Shown: positions 47,261-56,910 of the stretch, one piece after another | Layout: each line of letters starts with the position of its first letter | Position numbering within the stretch: the stretch's first letter is position 1 | Source: Hymenobacter radiodurans | Lineage (GTDB): Bacteria > Bacteroidota > Bacteroidia > Cytophagales > Hymenobacteraceae | Direction of reading: 5' to 3' | Assembly: GCF_004355185.1 (NCBI RefSeq) | Contig: NZ_CP037922.1 | Coordinates: 3,070,001 to 3,134,000, forward strand | DNA length: 64,000 nucleotides | Made by a program: the position numbers and the translations under genes | Notes under the pieces: generated by a model | Database searches by the model: none | Told to the model about the DNA's origin: nothing | Seen by the model: only the letters and a program-made list of their open reading frames with translations

Positions 47261-47332
47261 CTTCACTGAAAAAAGCGTGGCCCTATACGATGTTAAGTAT
47301 AGGGCCACGCTTTTTTCAGTGAAGCGAAACAA
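47261..47332. terminator. Very long perfect-arm terminator after lutABC
   Basis: Arms of about 30 bases, from CTTCACTGAAAAAAGCGTGG to the exact complement, around an eight-base loop. With A6/T6 tracts in the arms it would act in either direction. Confidence 0.92.
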
Positions 47333-47424
47333 TGCTTTGGTCAATTCCTTAGAATAACCGGTCTTTGAGAAGAGAACTTCAGGGCCGGTAGATAAACTGG
47401 TGGCGTAGCACACAGAAACACTTC

Positions 47425-48699
47425 ATGAGGAAGCAAGACGTACTAAATGAGATTCAAGCCGGTAAAGATGAAGAATACTACCGGCTTGTCACCGATGCCG
47501 CGCTGTACTATGCTGTAGCGGGTTTTCTGCCTGAAGCTACGGAACTACTGCGGGCGCTTTGGCAACAGCTTCCCCATAGTCGCCATGTGTGGCTGCAGGA
47601 TCAGGCGTTTATAGTGTTGTGGCAGGTGGCAGGCATGTCGGTTCCGGAGGCTCCGTTTCCCCTGCAGGTTATTGACGATATCGAGTGGCGACATCGCGGC
47701 TACCTCGGCGGCGACCGGTACGCATATCCGATGCCAGCCGTGGAATGGTCGGAGTTGCGGGGCAAGAACGCCTTCCGGCAAGCCCAAGCCTGGTTTACCT
47801 CCGGAGACTATGATCCGCAAATTCTTGTGCTGCTCCAGCATGCTTTGCAACAACCCCAAGAACTAGCCGACTATGAGTTAGGCGACGCGGTATGCATTGG
47901 TGCTGAAGTTGCGGCCAAGGCCGGCAATGAAAAGCTGACCCTTGCCATATTGCATAAGTGGCCTTATTATGCCGCCCCCGACAACCCGAATTGGTTTTTT
48001 GCTAAGCTGGCTTCTAGCCGTCACGTCGCTCCAATGTTGTTGCGTGGAGTGCTTACCGCCAATCTGGGCTTGACCTTGGAAACTTGCCGGCAGGATGTAG
48101 GTAAGCTGATTGCAGCCTTAAACCGCCGCATGATTCAGGGTCCTGAACCTTTATACGCCCACCTCACTTGGCCAGAGTTGCTCGCTCGATTAAACCAACT
48201 AGCGTTGGCCGCCGAGCCCGACTTGCTGGATATGAACCAGTGGCCACAGGACTGGATTGGGCGGGAGCCTGCCAGCGGAGCGGAAATTACCCATCAGGAG
48301 CAGCAACTCGGAATAGAGTTGCCTGCCGACTACAAATCCTTTTTGCGGGTTTCCAACGGCCTAGCTAATTTCTCGGGAACTGACCCGCAACTACTGCCTG
48401 TGACTGAAATCAATTGGTATCAGCATGCGGAAGATCCGGAGTTGTATGAGATTGCCAAAACCTACTTCGACGCTGAGAGTGACGAGGAAGAGGCTACCAT
48501 CGCGGCCTCCGTGGAACGGGCTGTGCTGATCAGCAGCCTCGACCACGAACAGTTACTGTGGCTGATTGCGCCACAACAGCCCGGTGATGCCTGGCAGACA
48601 TGGTTTTTCGCCTCCTGGCTACCTGGCGAAACACGCTATTCCAGTTTTCGGGCCTACGTGGAAGAACAACTTAAGACGCTGGAGCAGCAAAACGCTTAG
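47425..48699 (+). CDS. SMI1/KNR4 (SUKH)-domain protein
   Basis: This 424-residue protein has no signal peptide. The C-terminal part, from about residue 285, matches the SUKH pattern: EITHQEQQLGIELPADYKSFLRVSNGLANF, then LPVTEINWY and a YFDAESDEEE acid-rich stretch. The N-terminal ~280 residues are helical and lack a recognised domain. SUKH proteins often act as immunity proteins to contact-dependent toxins, but single-copy SUKH genes also have cellular roles, and no toxin gene is seen nearby. It stands between two terminators, so it forms its own unit and is not obviously part of the pectin locus. Confidence 0.75.
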   Translation: MRKQDVLNEIQAGKDEEYYRLVTDAALYYAVAGFLPEATELLRALWQQLPHSRHVWLQDQAFIVLWQVAGMSVPEAPFPLQVIDDIEWRHRGYLGGDRYAYPMPAVEWSELRGKNAFRQAQAWFTSGDYDPQILVLLQHALQQPQELADYELGDAVCIGAEVAAKAGNEKLTLAILHKWPYYAAPDNPNWFFAKLASSRHVAPMLLRGVLTANLGLTLETCRQDVGKLIAALNRRMIQGPEPLYAHLTWPELLARLNQLALAAEPDLLDMNQWPQDWIGREPASGAEITHQEQQLGIELPADYKSFLRVSNGLANFSGTDPQLLPVTEINWYQHAEDPELYEIAKTYFDAESDEEEATIAASVERAVLISSLDHEQLLWLIAPQQPGDAWQTWFFASWLPGETRYSSFRAYVEEQLKTLEQQNA

Positions 48700-48732
48700 T
48701 CCCAAAGCAGAGTTTGCTGAGTTCTAAAATAA

Positions 48733-48759
48733 AAAGCGGCCTCTATGAAGGGCCGCTTC
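48733..48759. terminator. Intrinsic terminator between SUKH and GH28 genes
   Basis: AGCGGCC pairs with GGCCGCT around a ten-base loop; A5 precedes the stem, so it suits the minus-strand GH28 gene (stop 22 bases away) at least as well as the SUKH gene. Confidence 0.8.
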
Positions 48760-48780
48760 TGCCTTCTCAGCCTAAATATC

Positions 48781-50208
48781 TTAGAACTTCACACTAGTAC
48801 TGTTCGCTACGGCTACGGACTGCTGGTTTTGGGAGGTGATATTCATATCCTTCACAGTCCAGTTCTTGGCGTAGCTGATGTCACCAGCGGTTTGCGCCGT
48901 CATCGTGATGTTGCTCAGGGTCATGTTTTCAAGCAGAGAGTTTGCTTGACCTTCGGCCGAAATCGCCTTTTTGGCGTTGGTCACGCGTACGTTGCTGATG
49001 TGCACGTCGCGGAAGTAAGGGAGGCCTTTTTCGGCAGGCTCTACTTTGGTCAGCATGGCTTTCCAATGGGCCGGCAGCGTTTCCTGAGTGTAGCCTTCGG
49101 GCAGCGTGGAGTAGCTGTAGGAGGGGTTCCAGTTCATGGTCATCTCGATGGCCACACCTACGCCGTCCATCTCGATATTATCAACGCGAATATCCTCTAC
49201 TGTACCGCCCCGCGTGAGGGCCGATTTGATGCGGATACCAACCTTGGTGCCTTTCGCTTTCAGGTTGCGGGCAATGACGTGGCGAATGCCCCCCGAGGTC
49301 TCGCTGCCGCAGGTAAAAAGCCCCCCACCGGCACCAGCGACGCAGTTTTGGATGAGCACGTACTCCGTGGGCTTGTTCACCCGCAGGCCATCCGCGTCGC
49401 GGCCCGACTTCAGGCAGAAGTTGTCGTCGTTGCAGTCGATGTCGCAGTTTTGCACCAGCACGTAACTGCTGGAATCAATGTCGATGCCGTCGGTGCTGGG
49501 GCCGTGGCCGCCGAGATTATTGCGGATGATGAGGCCGTCGGCGGTGACGTTCTTGGAGTACAACACATGAACCGTCCAGAAACCGGCCCGCTGCAACGTA
49601 ATATCTTTAATGGTAACGTTTGAGGAGTTTGACACGAGCAGCGTGCGTGGGCGCTTGGCGTCGTAGTCGACAATCCAGCGCAGGCCTTTTGCATTATAGT
49701 CTTTGCGCAAAGCCCAATACATATCCCAGAATGGCTTGCCTTGTCCATCCACGGTTCCTTTGCCAGTGATGGCCACGTTATCCTGATCCAGCACATTGAT
49801 GAGCGCCGCGGGCCACACCATCTCGATGCCAGCAATGCGGCTCGGCATTTCAGGGTAGTCTTTGATATCCTGGCTGCCGAGCAGCGTGACACCTTTATCG
49901 AGGTGCAGAGTAACGCCTTTCTTCAAAAAGATAGAGCCCGTCAGATACTGACCAGGCTCAAATGTAACCACACCGCCATTTTTGGCAGCGGCGTCAATGG
50001 CTTTTTGAATGGCTTTGGTGTTAAGTGTTTTGCCATCACCGACTACGCCATACGTAGTGGCTGCAAACGTCGTTTTAGTCGTGGGCAGTGTTCTGGCGCC
50101 TACTTCCTTTACCCAGGCCGGATCTTCGGCGGTGAGCGCCGCTAGGTCGGTTACAAACGGACATAACCAGGAAATAAGCAGAAACAGAAAGGAGAGCAGC
50201 AGCTTCAT
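48781..50208 (-). CDS. Secreted GH28-family beta-helix protein 2
   Basis: This 475-residue protein has a signal peptide (LLLSFLFLLISWLCPFVTDLAALT). The GH28 opening FAATTYGVVGDGKTLNTKAIQKAIDAAAKNGG is clear. Catalytic-region motifs are STDGIDIDSS (about 239) and CNDDNFCLKSGRD (about 261). Where most GH28 enzymes have a histidine in a GHG-type motif, this protein reads AGAGGGLFTCGSETSGG (about 296), with Gly instead of His, so it may be inactive or use an altered mechanism. Related divergent GH28 enzymes act on RG-I or RG-II branches. A CAGGA-type triple array lies 155-185 bases upstream. Confidence 0.83.
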   Translation of the reverse strand: MKLLLSFLFLLISWLCPFVTDLAALTAEDPAWVKEVGARTLPTTKTTFAATTYGVVGDGKTLNTKAIQKAIDAAAKNGGVVTFEPGQYLTGSIFLKKGVTLHLDKGVTLLGSQDIKDYPEMPSRIAGIEMVWPAALINVLDQDNVAITGKGTVDGQGKPFWDMYWALRKDYNAKGLRWIVDYDAKRPRTLLVSNSSNVTIKDITLQRAGFWTVHVLYSKNVTADGLIIRNNLGGHGPSTDGIDIDSSSYVLVQNCDIDCNDDNFCLKSGRDADGLRVNKPTEYVLIQNCVAGAGGGLFTCGSETSGGIRHVIARNLKAKGTKVGIRIKSALTRGGTVEDIRVDNIEMDGVGVAIEMTMNWNPSYSYSTLPEGYTQETLPAHWKAMLTKVEPAEKGLPYFRDVHISNVRVTNAKKAISAEGQANSLLENMTLSNITMTAQTAGDISYAKNWTVKDMNITSQNQQSVAVANSTSVKF

Positions 50209-50361
50209 GTGAGGTTGGGTTGGTACAGCTCAGGATAAAGCCCCAAATGCAACATGACGCGAGACGAAGGGGCGGTACAACAGATTCCCACCACCGCTGT
50301 TTTTGCCCCCCAGCCCCGCGTCAGTTAACACTTGCTTTTGCTTACTTAGCCAAATCTGCAT

Positions 50362-50395
50362 TTTCTCTCCTGCTGAACCCTCCCGCACCCTCCTG
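50362..50395 (-). promoter_or_regulatory. CAGGA-type triple operator array before GH28 2
   Basis: The minus strand reads three decamers in register: CAGGAGGGTG, CGGGAGGGTT, CAGCAGGAGA. It lies in the 342-base gap 50209-50550, which otherwise contains only the hairpin at 50501. Confidence 0.6.
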
Positions 50396-50500
50396 TTACC
50401 AAAAAATTATTTGGCAAAACAGGCAAGAAAATTTAGATGGCTGCGCCTTGAACTTCGCCCTTATTCGCTAGAAGCAATTCATCACACTTGGCTAAAAATT

Positions 50501-50529
50501 AAGCCCGTCATGCTGAGCATGACGGGCTT
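50501..50529. terminator. Short palindromic terminator after SusD 2, family-A-like core
   Basis: AAGCCCGTCATG pairs with CATGACGGGCTT around CTGAG, 21 bases past the SusD 2 stop codon. The CGTCATGC core matches the tips of the family-A arms. Confidence 0.75.
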
Positions 50530-50550
50530 GAAAATCTGGTTGATGATCGG

Positions 50551-52484
50551 CTAGTAACCAGGGTTTTGCTCAGCTTGGCGCTGCTCCTGCGTCAGAGCTT
50601 GGCCACCGCGGAAAATCCGCTCCAAGTGCTCACGTGGAATCGGCCGCAGCTTGTGGTAGGGCTGAATTTCGGCCCGGGTGTCGGGGTTGAACGTGCGGGC
50701 GCGCTCCAGCAGCGTTTCGGTGCGGGCCAGGTCTTCCCAGCGGTGCAGCTCGCCGGCCAGTTCGCGGGTTCTTTCGTTTAGAATGAAAGCAATGAAGCGC
50801 GCCTGCGTAGTGGTAGCCGACGGTGGATAAAGCTCGGCGGGGTCATTGGTCGTGAATTTGGTCATGGTAACTTGCAAGGCCGGAGCCGTGCTCGTCACGT
50901 CGCCGCGGGTGCCGCCTTCTACAAGGGAGAAAGCCGTTGGTTTGGCCTCGCCGGCCTTATATGCGGCCCGGTTACGCAGAATATTGATGTAGCTGATGGC
51001 CTTGGCATAATCGCCTTTGCGACCGTAAGCCTCAGCAGCAATCAGGTACGTTTCGGCAAAGCGAGCCAGAATGCCATCACGAGTGCCAGCTTCTTCGTTC
51101 ACACCAGAGCCAGCCCGGAAAGGATCGATGTACTTGAGCAGCTGGGGATATTTGTTGCGCACGCCTACTGGGCCGGTTGGGTCATAGGCAGAAGCTACGG
51201 CGCCAGTAGCGTTGCGGAAATAGCGCGCAAACGTAGCGTAGCGCGTGCGAGCAATCTGGGCAGCCGTGAGCGTAGTCTGGGGGTATTTACCCGAATGAAA
51301 ATGGCTGTGTCACCTATCACGAACTTACGCTGACCGACCAGCGCGGGGGTCGGTGCATTTGCGGCCGTCCACGGCGGAATAGTGGCGGCGTTGTTGGCTA
51401 GCCAAGCCGTTTTGAAGCTCTTATAAAACCGTGAGTCGTTGCGCCGGTCGTAGATGTCCATGGTGTAGTTGGTGGGCATCAGGCGGCGGAAGGGCCGGTC
51501 GTTGAGCAGGTCGCGCGACATGCCGGGCGTGTCCTCATAAAACATGGTGAAGTAGGAGTGCACACGGTTGCCAAAGCGGCCCGCCAGCGTAATCACGTTG
51601 TTGAACTGCGTGGAGAAGATAACTTCCCGACTTGTCTGGGCAGCGCGGTTGTTGGCGTAGCTGGAAATATCCCAGAGGCGGGCAAAGTCGTTTTCCAGAA
51701 TGTAGCGGCCGGAGGTAATCACCTGGTCGGCGTAGTAAGCGGCGCTGTCTACGTCAGTGGGCTTCTGGCCGCGCTCGTCGGTAATGGCGCTGCCACGCGT
51801 CAGATATACCTTCGCTAAGTAGTGCTGGGCCGCACCCTTGGTCGCCCGGCCAAACTCAGCGCTGGTGGGGGACAAATTTTCCTCCGCGAAGCGCAGGTCT
51901 TTGATAATCTGCTGGTACACCTGCGGCACGGGCGTACGCTCGTATTCCAGCTGCACACTTTCAGTAGGCTTGAGCGAAATGGGAATGGCGCCGTACTGCT
52001 GCACCAACTGGAAGTAATAGTAGGCCCGCAGGAAATGCAGCTCGCCGAGGCGCTGGGCTTTCTGCGCGGGCGTGGCCAGCGTAGTAGTGCCCGTGAAAGC
52101 CGGAATCTTGTCGATGCCAATGTTGCAGCGGTTGATGCCATCGTAGTCGGCCGTCCATACGTCGTGCACGAAGCTCTCGATGCCGTTACCGGTATTCAGG
52201 CGGGCACGCTCGTAGGTATTCCAATACACGTAGTTTACCTGGTCGGCGTGGGTAAACTCATCGGTGCCGAAGTTGAACATCGCGTAGCTGTGCTCATTGG
52301 CGTACTTGAAGCGAGTTTGTTCGTAAGCCGCTTTTACGAGGTCTTCCAGCCCTTTTTCCGTGTTGTAATAATCGTTGGTAAGGGTAGAGACGAGTTCTTC
52401 CTGCAGATAGTCCTTGCAGGCCGTGGTAGTCAGGCCGAAGGTGGTAAGCAGGGCAATGGTTATGAGTCGATAGGAACGTTTCAT
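50551..52484 (-). CDS. SusD/RagB-family lipoprotein 2 (one-base frameshift)
   Basis: Surface glycan-binding lipoprotein, 644 residues after repair, with lipobox-type TTAC (C23). Features are DLVKAAYEQTRFK, LHFLRAYYYFQLVQQYGAIPISLKP, 'RATKGAAQHYLAKVYLTRGS' and a C-terminal 'RFAETYLIAAEAYGRKGDYAKAISYINILRNRAAY', 'ERTRELAGELHRWEDLARTETL' and NPGY end. It is longer than SusD 1. Frames 51195-52484 and 50551-51162 join if one base is added at 51279-51283, giving RVNTPQTTLTAAQIART. SusC 2 is immediately upstream, so the pair forms a second uptake system for this locus. Confidence 0.9.
51279..51283 (-). other. One-base run contraction breaking SusD 2
   Basis: Five bases where six restore the coding-strand reading RVNTPQTTLTAAQ. 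Confidence 0.85.
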
Positions 52485-52519
52485 GAGACTAGGCTAGACG
52501 TGGGGAATTAGTCGTCAAA

Positions 52520-55500
52520 TCAGAAGCCGATGCGCAGGCCAACCACCAAGCTTTTGGTGCTCAGGTTGCGGGCTTGCGCCAGCTCGCCAGAGGTGGTACC
52601 GATGTCGGTAGCTTCGGGGTCTAGGCCTTTGAACTTGGTAATCAGGAAGGGATTGACCGCATTCACATACACACTCAAATTGGTGCTGTAAAACTTGGCA
52701 GCCAGGTCTTTGGGAATGGTGTAGGTAAGCGAAATGCTACGCACTTTGGCGAAGCTGCCATTCTGGTACCGCATAGCGTCGCCGAAGGTGGCGATGTCCT
52801 GCTGGCTGTTTGGCCGGGGTGCCTCGGTGGTCGGGTTGGCGGGAGTCCAGTAGTCCACTTGTTGGCCCGGAAAACGCCCCCCAAGGCCAGGCCGGAAGCC
52901 CGTGGCCAGCATCTGCCCGACGCGGGCATACACGAGGAAGCTCAAATCGAAGCCGGCGTAGGAGAAGCTGTTGCTCACGCTGCCGCTCCATTTGGGACGG
53001 TTTGAGCCCAGCACAATCTGGTCTTGGGTGTTGATCAGGCCATCATTGTTTACGTCCACAACTTTTATCGTACCGGGCTGCGCGTTGTAGCGTGCCAGGC
53101 CTTCGGTGTCGTAGCTCTGCCAGATACCGTCGAACTTATAGTCGTAGTACACGCCCAGCGGCTCGCCGATAAACCAGCGGTTGCCCAGGTCATCCTGCTT
53201 GCCCGAGGCTAGCTCCACGAATTCTTCCTTGTTCTTGGTAAAAACGAAGTCAGTGCCCCAGCGGAACTTGCTGGTTTCCACGTTCACCGTCGACACCGTT
53301 GCTTCTACACCGGTGTTGCGCGTGGCGCCGATGTTTTGCAGCACGTTGTTAAAGCCCGAAACCGTAGGAAGCGCGCGGGGCAGCAACAGACCGGTGGTAT
53401 TCGCACGGTACACTTCCACCGAGCCGTTGATACGATTTTGGAACAAACCGAAGTCCAGACCTACGTTGACGGTGTTGGTCCGCTCCCACTCCAGCTCACT
53501 GTTGGGTAAGCCCCCAGCGTATTGGGTAGCGTGCCGGGGGTGGGCGTGTAGCCATAGGCTGGCGTCTCGTCCCACACATACGGCGTTTGCTGCAAGGTGC
53601 CGCCGGTGGTGTACGGGTCCACGGAAGCCTGGCCTACGGAGCCGTAGCCGCTGCGCAGCTTCAGCTCGCTCAGCATGGCTATGTCTTTAAAGAAGCCTTC
53701 TTCCTGTAGTTTCCAAGCCAGAGCCACGGAAGGGAAAAATGCCCATTTACGGCCCTCAGCCAGCACCGAAGCGCCATCGGCGCGGCCCGTAGCCGTGAGC
53801 ACGTACTTGTCGCGGAAGCTATAGTTCACCCGTCCCATCCACGACATCAGCTGCCGTTGAATAAAGGGGCCGGAGCCGAAGCTTTGAGCCGCCGCGTTGT
53901 TAGTCGAGCCCAGGTTGTACCACTTCTGCGAGTCGTAAGGCAGATTGGTGGCACTGATGGACGAGCCTTCGCTGCGGTCCTGCTGAATACTTTGGAGCAG
54001 CGTTACTCCCAGGCTGTGGTCGGAGGTGATTTGCTTATCATAGAAAAGCAAGTTCTCAACGACGTACGTAAAGTTCTGATTCTGGTCGTATTGCGCAAAG
54101 GATACGGCGTTGGGGCCCCCACCCTGCCCGGTTGAGCGGGCCGAGCGAAACTGACCGTTGCGGGCGTTGCGGAAGTCGGGGCCCACGTTGAGGCGGTAGC
54201 GCAGACCTTCGAGCAGGCGGGCTTCGGCGTACAGGCTGGTGAAGAAACGGGCTACGCGTCGCTCGCTGAAGGTATTCTCCGGGTCGAGCAGCGGGTTCAG
54301 GATGTTGGCGTCCGCGCCGGGGTTGGTCTGAAATACGCCTTCCGCGTTGTATGGCGCGGCATAGGGCAGTTGCCCCACGGCCTTGCCGTAGATGTCGGGG
54401 CCGACGTTCTGAATGCCGAGGCTAGCGTTGGTGGAGCCGCCCACCGAAATGACTTTGTTGACTTTGAAGTCGAAGGTGGCGCGGGCAGTGTAGCGAGTAA
54501 AGTCCTGGCCGGGCTGAATACCTTCCTGGTTCAGGTAGCCCACCGACAGCGACGCGCGCAGGTTTTCGGAGCCACCGCTGGCGCTTAGCTGGTGGTTTTG
54601 GGTGAAGGCATTGCGCAAGGCCGCATCCTGCCAATCGAAGCTCTTGATCTTGCTGGGGTCGTAGATCGGAATCTGCGTAACGTTCGGGAAGCCGTACAGC
54701 GCAAAACGAGCTTTCTCCTCCTCCGTCGCTTCGCGCGTTTCAGGAACGCGGGCGTCGAAATCCCGCCAAGTGTACGCTCCGGCGATGTTGGCCCACACGT
54801 TCGGGTCGGTGCCAAACAGCGTGAAATCGTTTACGGGATTGGGGTAAGGCGTGGTGTAGGAGCCGGACGTACGATACGCTTCGCGGCGCACGTCGGCAAA
54901 CTCCGCCGCGTCAAACAGCTCCGGAATGCGCAAAGCCCGGTCGAAGCTGCCGTAGGTGTTGTAGCTGATGTTGAACTTACCTTCCTTGCCGCGCTTGGTC
55001 GTAACGATGACCACGCCATTTGCCCCCGCGAACCGTAAATGGCCGTAGCTGAGGCATCTTTTAGCACTTCTACCGATTCAATATCATCAGGATTGAAGTC
55101 GTTCAGACCTGTGCCTTGGGCCAGCGGGATACCATCGACCACGTACAACGGCTCGTTGGAAGCCCGCACCGAGCGGTTGCCGCGAATACGAATGGCCGGC
55201 GTCTCGCCAGGCCGAAAATTGCCCCCCGCCACGTCCACACCGGCTGCGCGGCCTTGCAAGGCCTGCGTCAAGTTCTGAACTGGCACCTGCTTAATCTTCT
55301 CCTCCGATACCGACGACAGCGCGCCCGTTACATCGCTCTTTTTCTGGGTGCCGTAGCCGACCACCACCACGTCTGCCAACTGGGTTACATCCTCGGCCAA
55401 TGTCACGTTTATGGGCGACGCACTCGCGGGCACTTCCTGGGTTACGAAGCCAATCGACGAGATTGTAAGCGTAGCACCGGCCGGGGCCTGCAAGCTGAAG

Positions 55501-55697
55501 CTGCCATCGGGGTTGGTACTCGTGCCCGTAGTAGTGCCTTTCACCACCACACTTGCCCCCGGCAAACCACTTTTATCGGTTGCCGTTGTCACTCGGCCCG
55601 TCACGGTTTGATCGGTCTGGGCATAAACACTGGCGGGCGCCAATCCAACCAAAACGGTCAGCGGCAGCCAGCGAGCTGAGTTATAAAGTTGTAACAT
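52520..55697 (-). CDS. SusC/RagA-family TonB-dependent transporter 2 (two one-base frameshifts)
   Basis: Outer-membrane oligosaccharide importer, 1059 residues after repair. The start MLQLYNSARW (55697) opens a signal peptide ending near ASVYAQTD. Then come the carboxypeptidase-like domain (TVTGRVTTATDKSGLPGASVVVKG), LADVVVVGYGTQKKSDVTGALSS, and a plug with GVDVAGGNFRPGETPAIRIRG and DIESVEVLKDASATAIYGSRG. The barrel has RYTARATFDFKVNKVIS and ends RIGF. Bases added at 55023-55027 and 53511-53515 join three frames. SusD 2 follows after 35 bases. A strong CAGGA array lies about 76 bases upstream. Confidence 0.92.
53511..53515 (-). other. One-base C-run contraction (second break in SusC 2)
   Basis: Six C join 'LPNTLGAYPT' frame to 'QYAGGLPNSELEWERTNTV' on the coding strand. 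Confidence 0.8.
55023..55027 (-). other. One-base C-run contraction (first break in SusC 2)
   Basis: Six C restore the conserved SusC plug reading AIYGSRGANGVVIVTTKRG. Confidence 0.88.
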
Positions 55698-55772
55698 AAA
55701 GGAGGAGTTGGAAGTGGGATTGCAAACAAGGACTTTCTGCCTACCAAGTACTTGTCTTCCTTGCCCAAATCC

Positions 55773-55788
55773 CTCCCGCACTCTCCTG
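55773..55788 (-). promoter_or_regulatory. CAGGA-type tandem operator before SusC 2
   Basis: The minus strand reads CAGGAGAGTGCGGGAG, then GGAT in register, about 76-91 bases before the start codon. Confidence 0.65.
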
Positions 55789-55912
55789 CTACCGTGCTAG
55801 TTATTCTTCGATGTGATCAAAAGTTTTGCGATTGCCTCACACAGCCTATATCAATCGTACTTTGCTATGGCTCATTTCAATGGGCTTTCGTTTTTGTTGT
55901 GGTGCGTTGTTT

Positions 55913-56488
55913 TTACTCTACTCTTATTTGTGAAATCTGTTCACTCACTCTGTCCAGCGTTGCCTCATCAACCGTTAACTCCATTGAGTTCTTCGTGTAG
56001 TCGGCCAAGATTTCTTTTATTTCTTTTTTGTCCCGTTTGTTCAACAGTACTGATAATGTTCGAAAATTCATTGTGTCGTATTCATTGTCTACCAAATCAG
56101 CAACTCCAATTGGGTCCCAGTCATTTAGAATTTCTCTGATTTTTATAAAAGTGTTCTCCCATTCAGGTTTAAACGATTTATTATTAGATGTCAATTGTAT
56201 GCTCCTTAATTTTTCCATTATAAGTCCTGCGATGTTTTGAAGTCGGACGAAATATTGTCTATCTGCCCCTTTTAATTCTTTAACAACTCTTCTTAAGTCG
56301 AAATAACAATGATGCAATATTCTAAAGTCGTCAGTACTTAATTGACCACGAGAGCCAATGTATTTGGTAATCAATCCAGCGGTGTCACTGTCAATTGAAA
56401 CTAAGTCAATGCCCAATATCTCATCTCCTTGTCTGTCAGGGAAAGGAGTTATTAAATGTTCATTGTATAGTTTAACTATCTCGTCCAT
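55913..56488 (-). CDS. Hypothetical AT-rich gene with a DUF1871/YugE-like C-terminal segment
   Basis: This 191-residue protein has no signal peptide. Its codon use is clearly AT-rich against GC-rich neighbours, a sign of recent acquisition. The N-terminal half ('IDLVSIDSDTAGLITKYIGSRG', 'LQNIAGLIMEKLRSIQ') looks helical. The C-terminal part 'FIKIREILNDWDPIGVADLVDNEYDT...RTLSVLLNKRDKKEIKEILADYT' resembles small DUF1871/YugE-like proteins, some of which sit in polymorphic-toxin immunity islands. This resemblance is by pattern only. It stands alone, minus strand, between SusC 2 and the RhaM run. No regulatory site was recognised. Confidence 0.65.
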   Translation of the reverse strand: MDEIVKLYNEHLITPFPDRQGDEILGIDLVSIDSDTAGLITKYIGSRGQLSTDDFRILHHCYFDLRRVVKELKGADRQYFVRLQNIAGLIMEKLRSIQLTSNNKSFKPEWENTFIKIREILNDWDPIGVADLVDNEYDTMNFRTLSVLLNKRDKKEIKEILADYTKNSMELTVDEATLDRVSEQISQIRVE

Positions 56489-56588
56489 AAAAAATGCGCC
56501 ACAACACCGGCATAAAACGCCTCACTCCATCTCAAAGACCTGATTCAGGTAGCTTTGTGGAGTCAAAATCAACCAGAACCTTGTGACT

Positions 56589-56903
56589 TTAAGCCTGATA
56601 AAATACGCGTTCTAACAGCGCTACCACCGGCGAGTTATCTGGGTTGGTCAGCATCAGATCGGCCATATAGTCCCACCAGCGCTGCATAATGGGCAGCGAC
56701 GGTAGCTGATCAGCGGTGTGCTCGGGCAGGCGACGCTGCACGGCGAATAAGGTATCGGTGGCGGGATTCAGGTAGATAGAATACTCGCGAATGCCGGCCT
56801 CGTGCAGGGCTTCGGTCAGCTCGGGCCATATTTCGTCGTGGCGGCGCTGGTACTCGGCTTGTACGCCGGGGCGGAGCTGCATAGTAAAGGCTATTTCTTG
56901 CAT
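56589..56903 (-). CDS. rhaM: L-rhamnose mutarotase
   Basis: This 104-residue cytoplasmic enzyme interconverts alpha and beta anomers of L-rhamnose, supplying the form used by the isomerase. Family marks are AFTMQLRPGVQAEYQRRHDEIWPEL (catalytic His near residue 22), GIREYSIYL and the tryptophan pair in PIMQRWWDYMADLM. It follows the SASA-type esterase after seven bases, as last gene of the run 62477-56589. It shows the downstream half of the window belongs to the same rhamnose pathway as 36-44 kb. Confidence 0.95.
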   Translation of the reverse strand: MQEIAFTMQLRPGVQAEYQRRHDEIWPELTEALHEAGIREYSIYLNPATDTLFAVQRRLPEHTADQLPSLPIMQRWWDYMADLMLTNPDNSPVVALLERVFYQA

Positions 56904-56910
56904 GGGGGGC

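Noticed and set aside
1222..55027. Broken genes as real pseudogenes from decay of the locus
   Set aside because: All breaks are the same kind of one-base loss at G/C runs, with no premature stop, larger deletion or loss of catalytic residues elsewhere in those genes.
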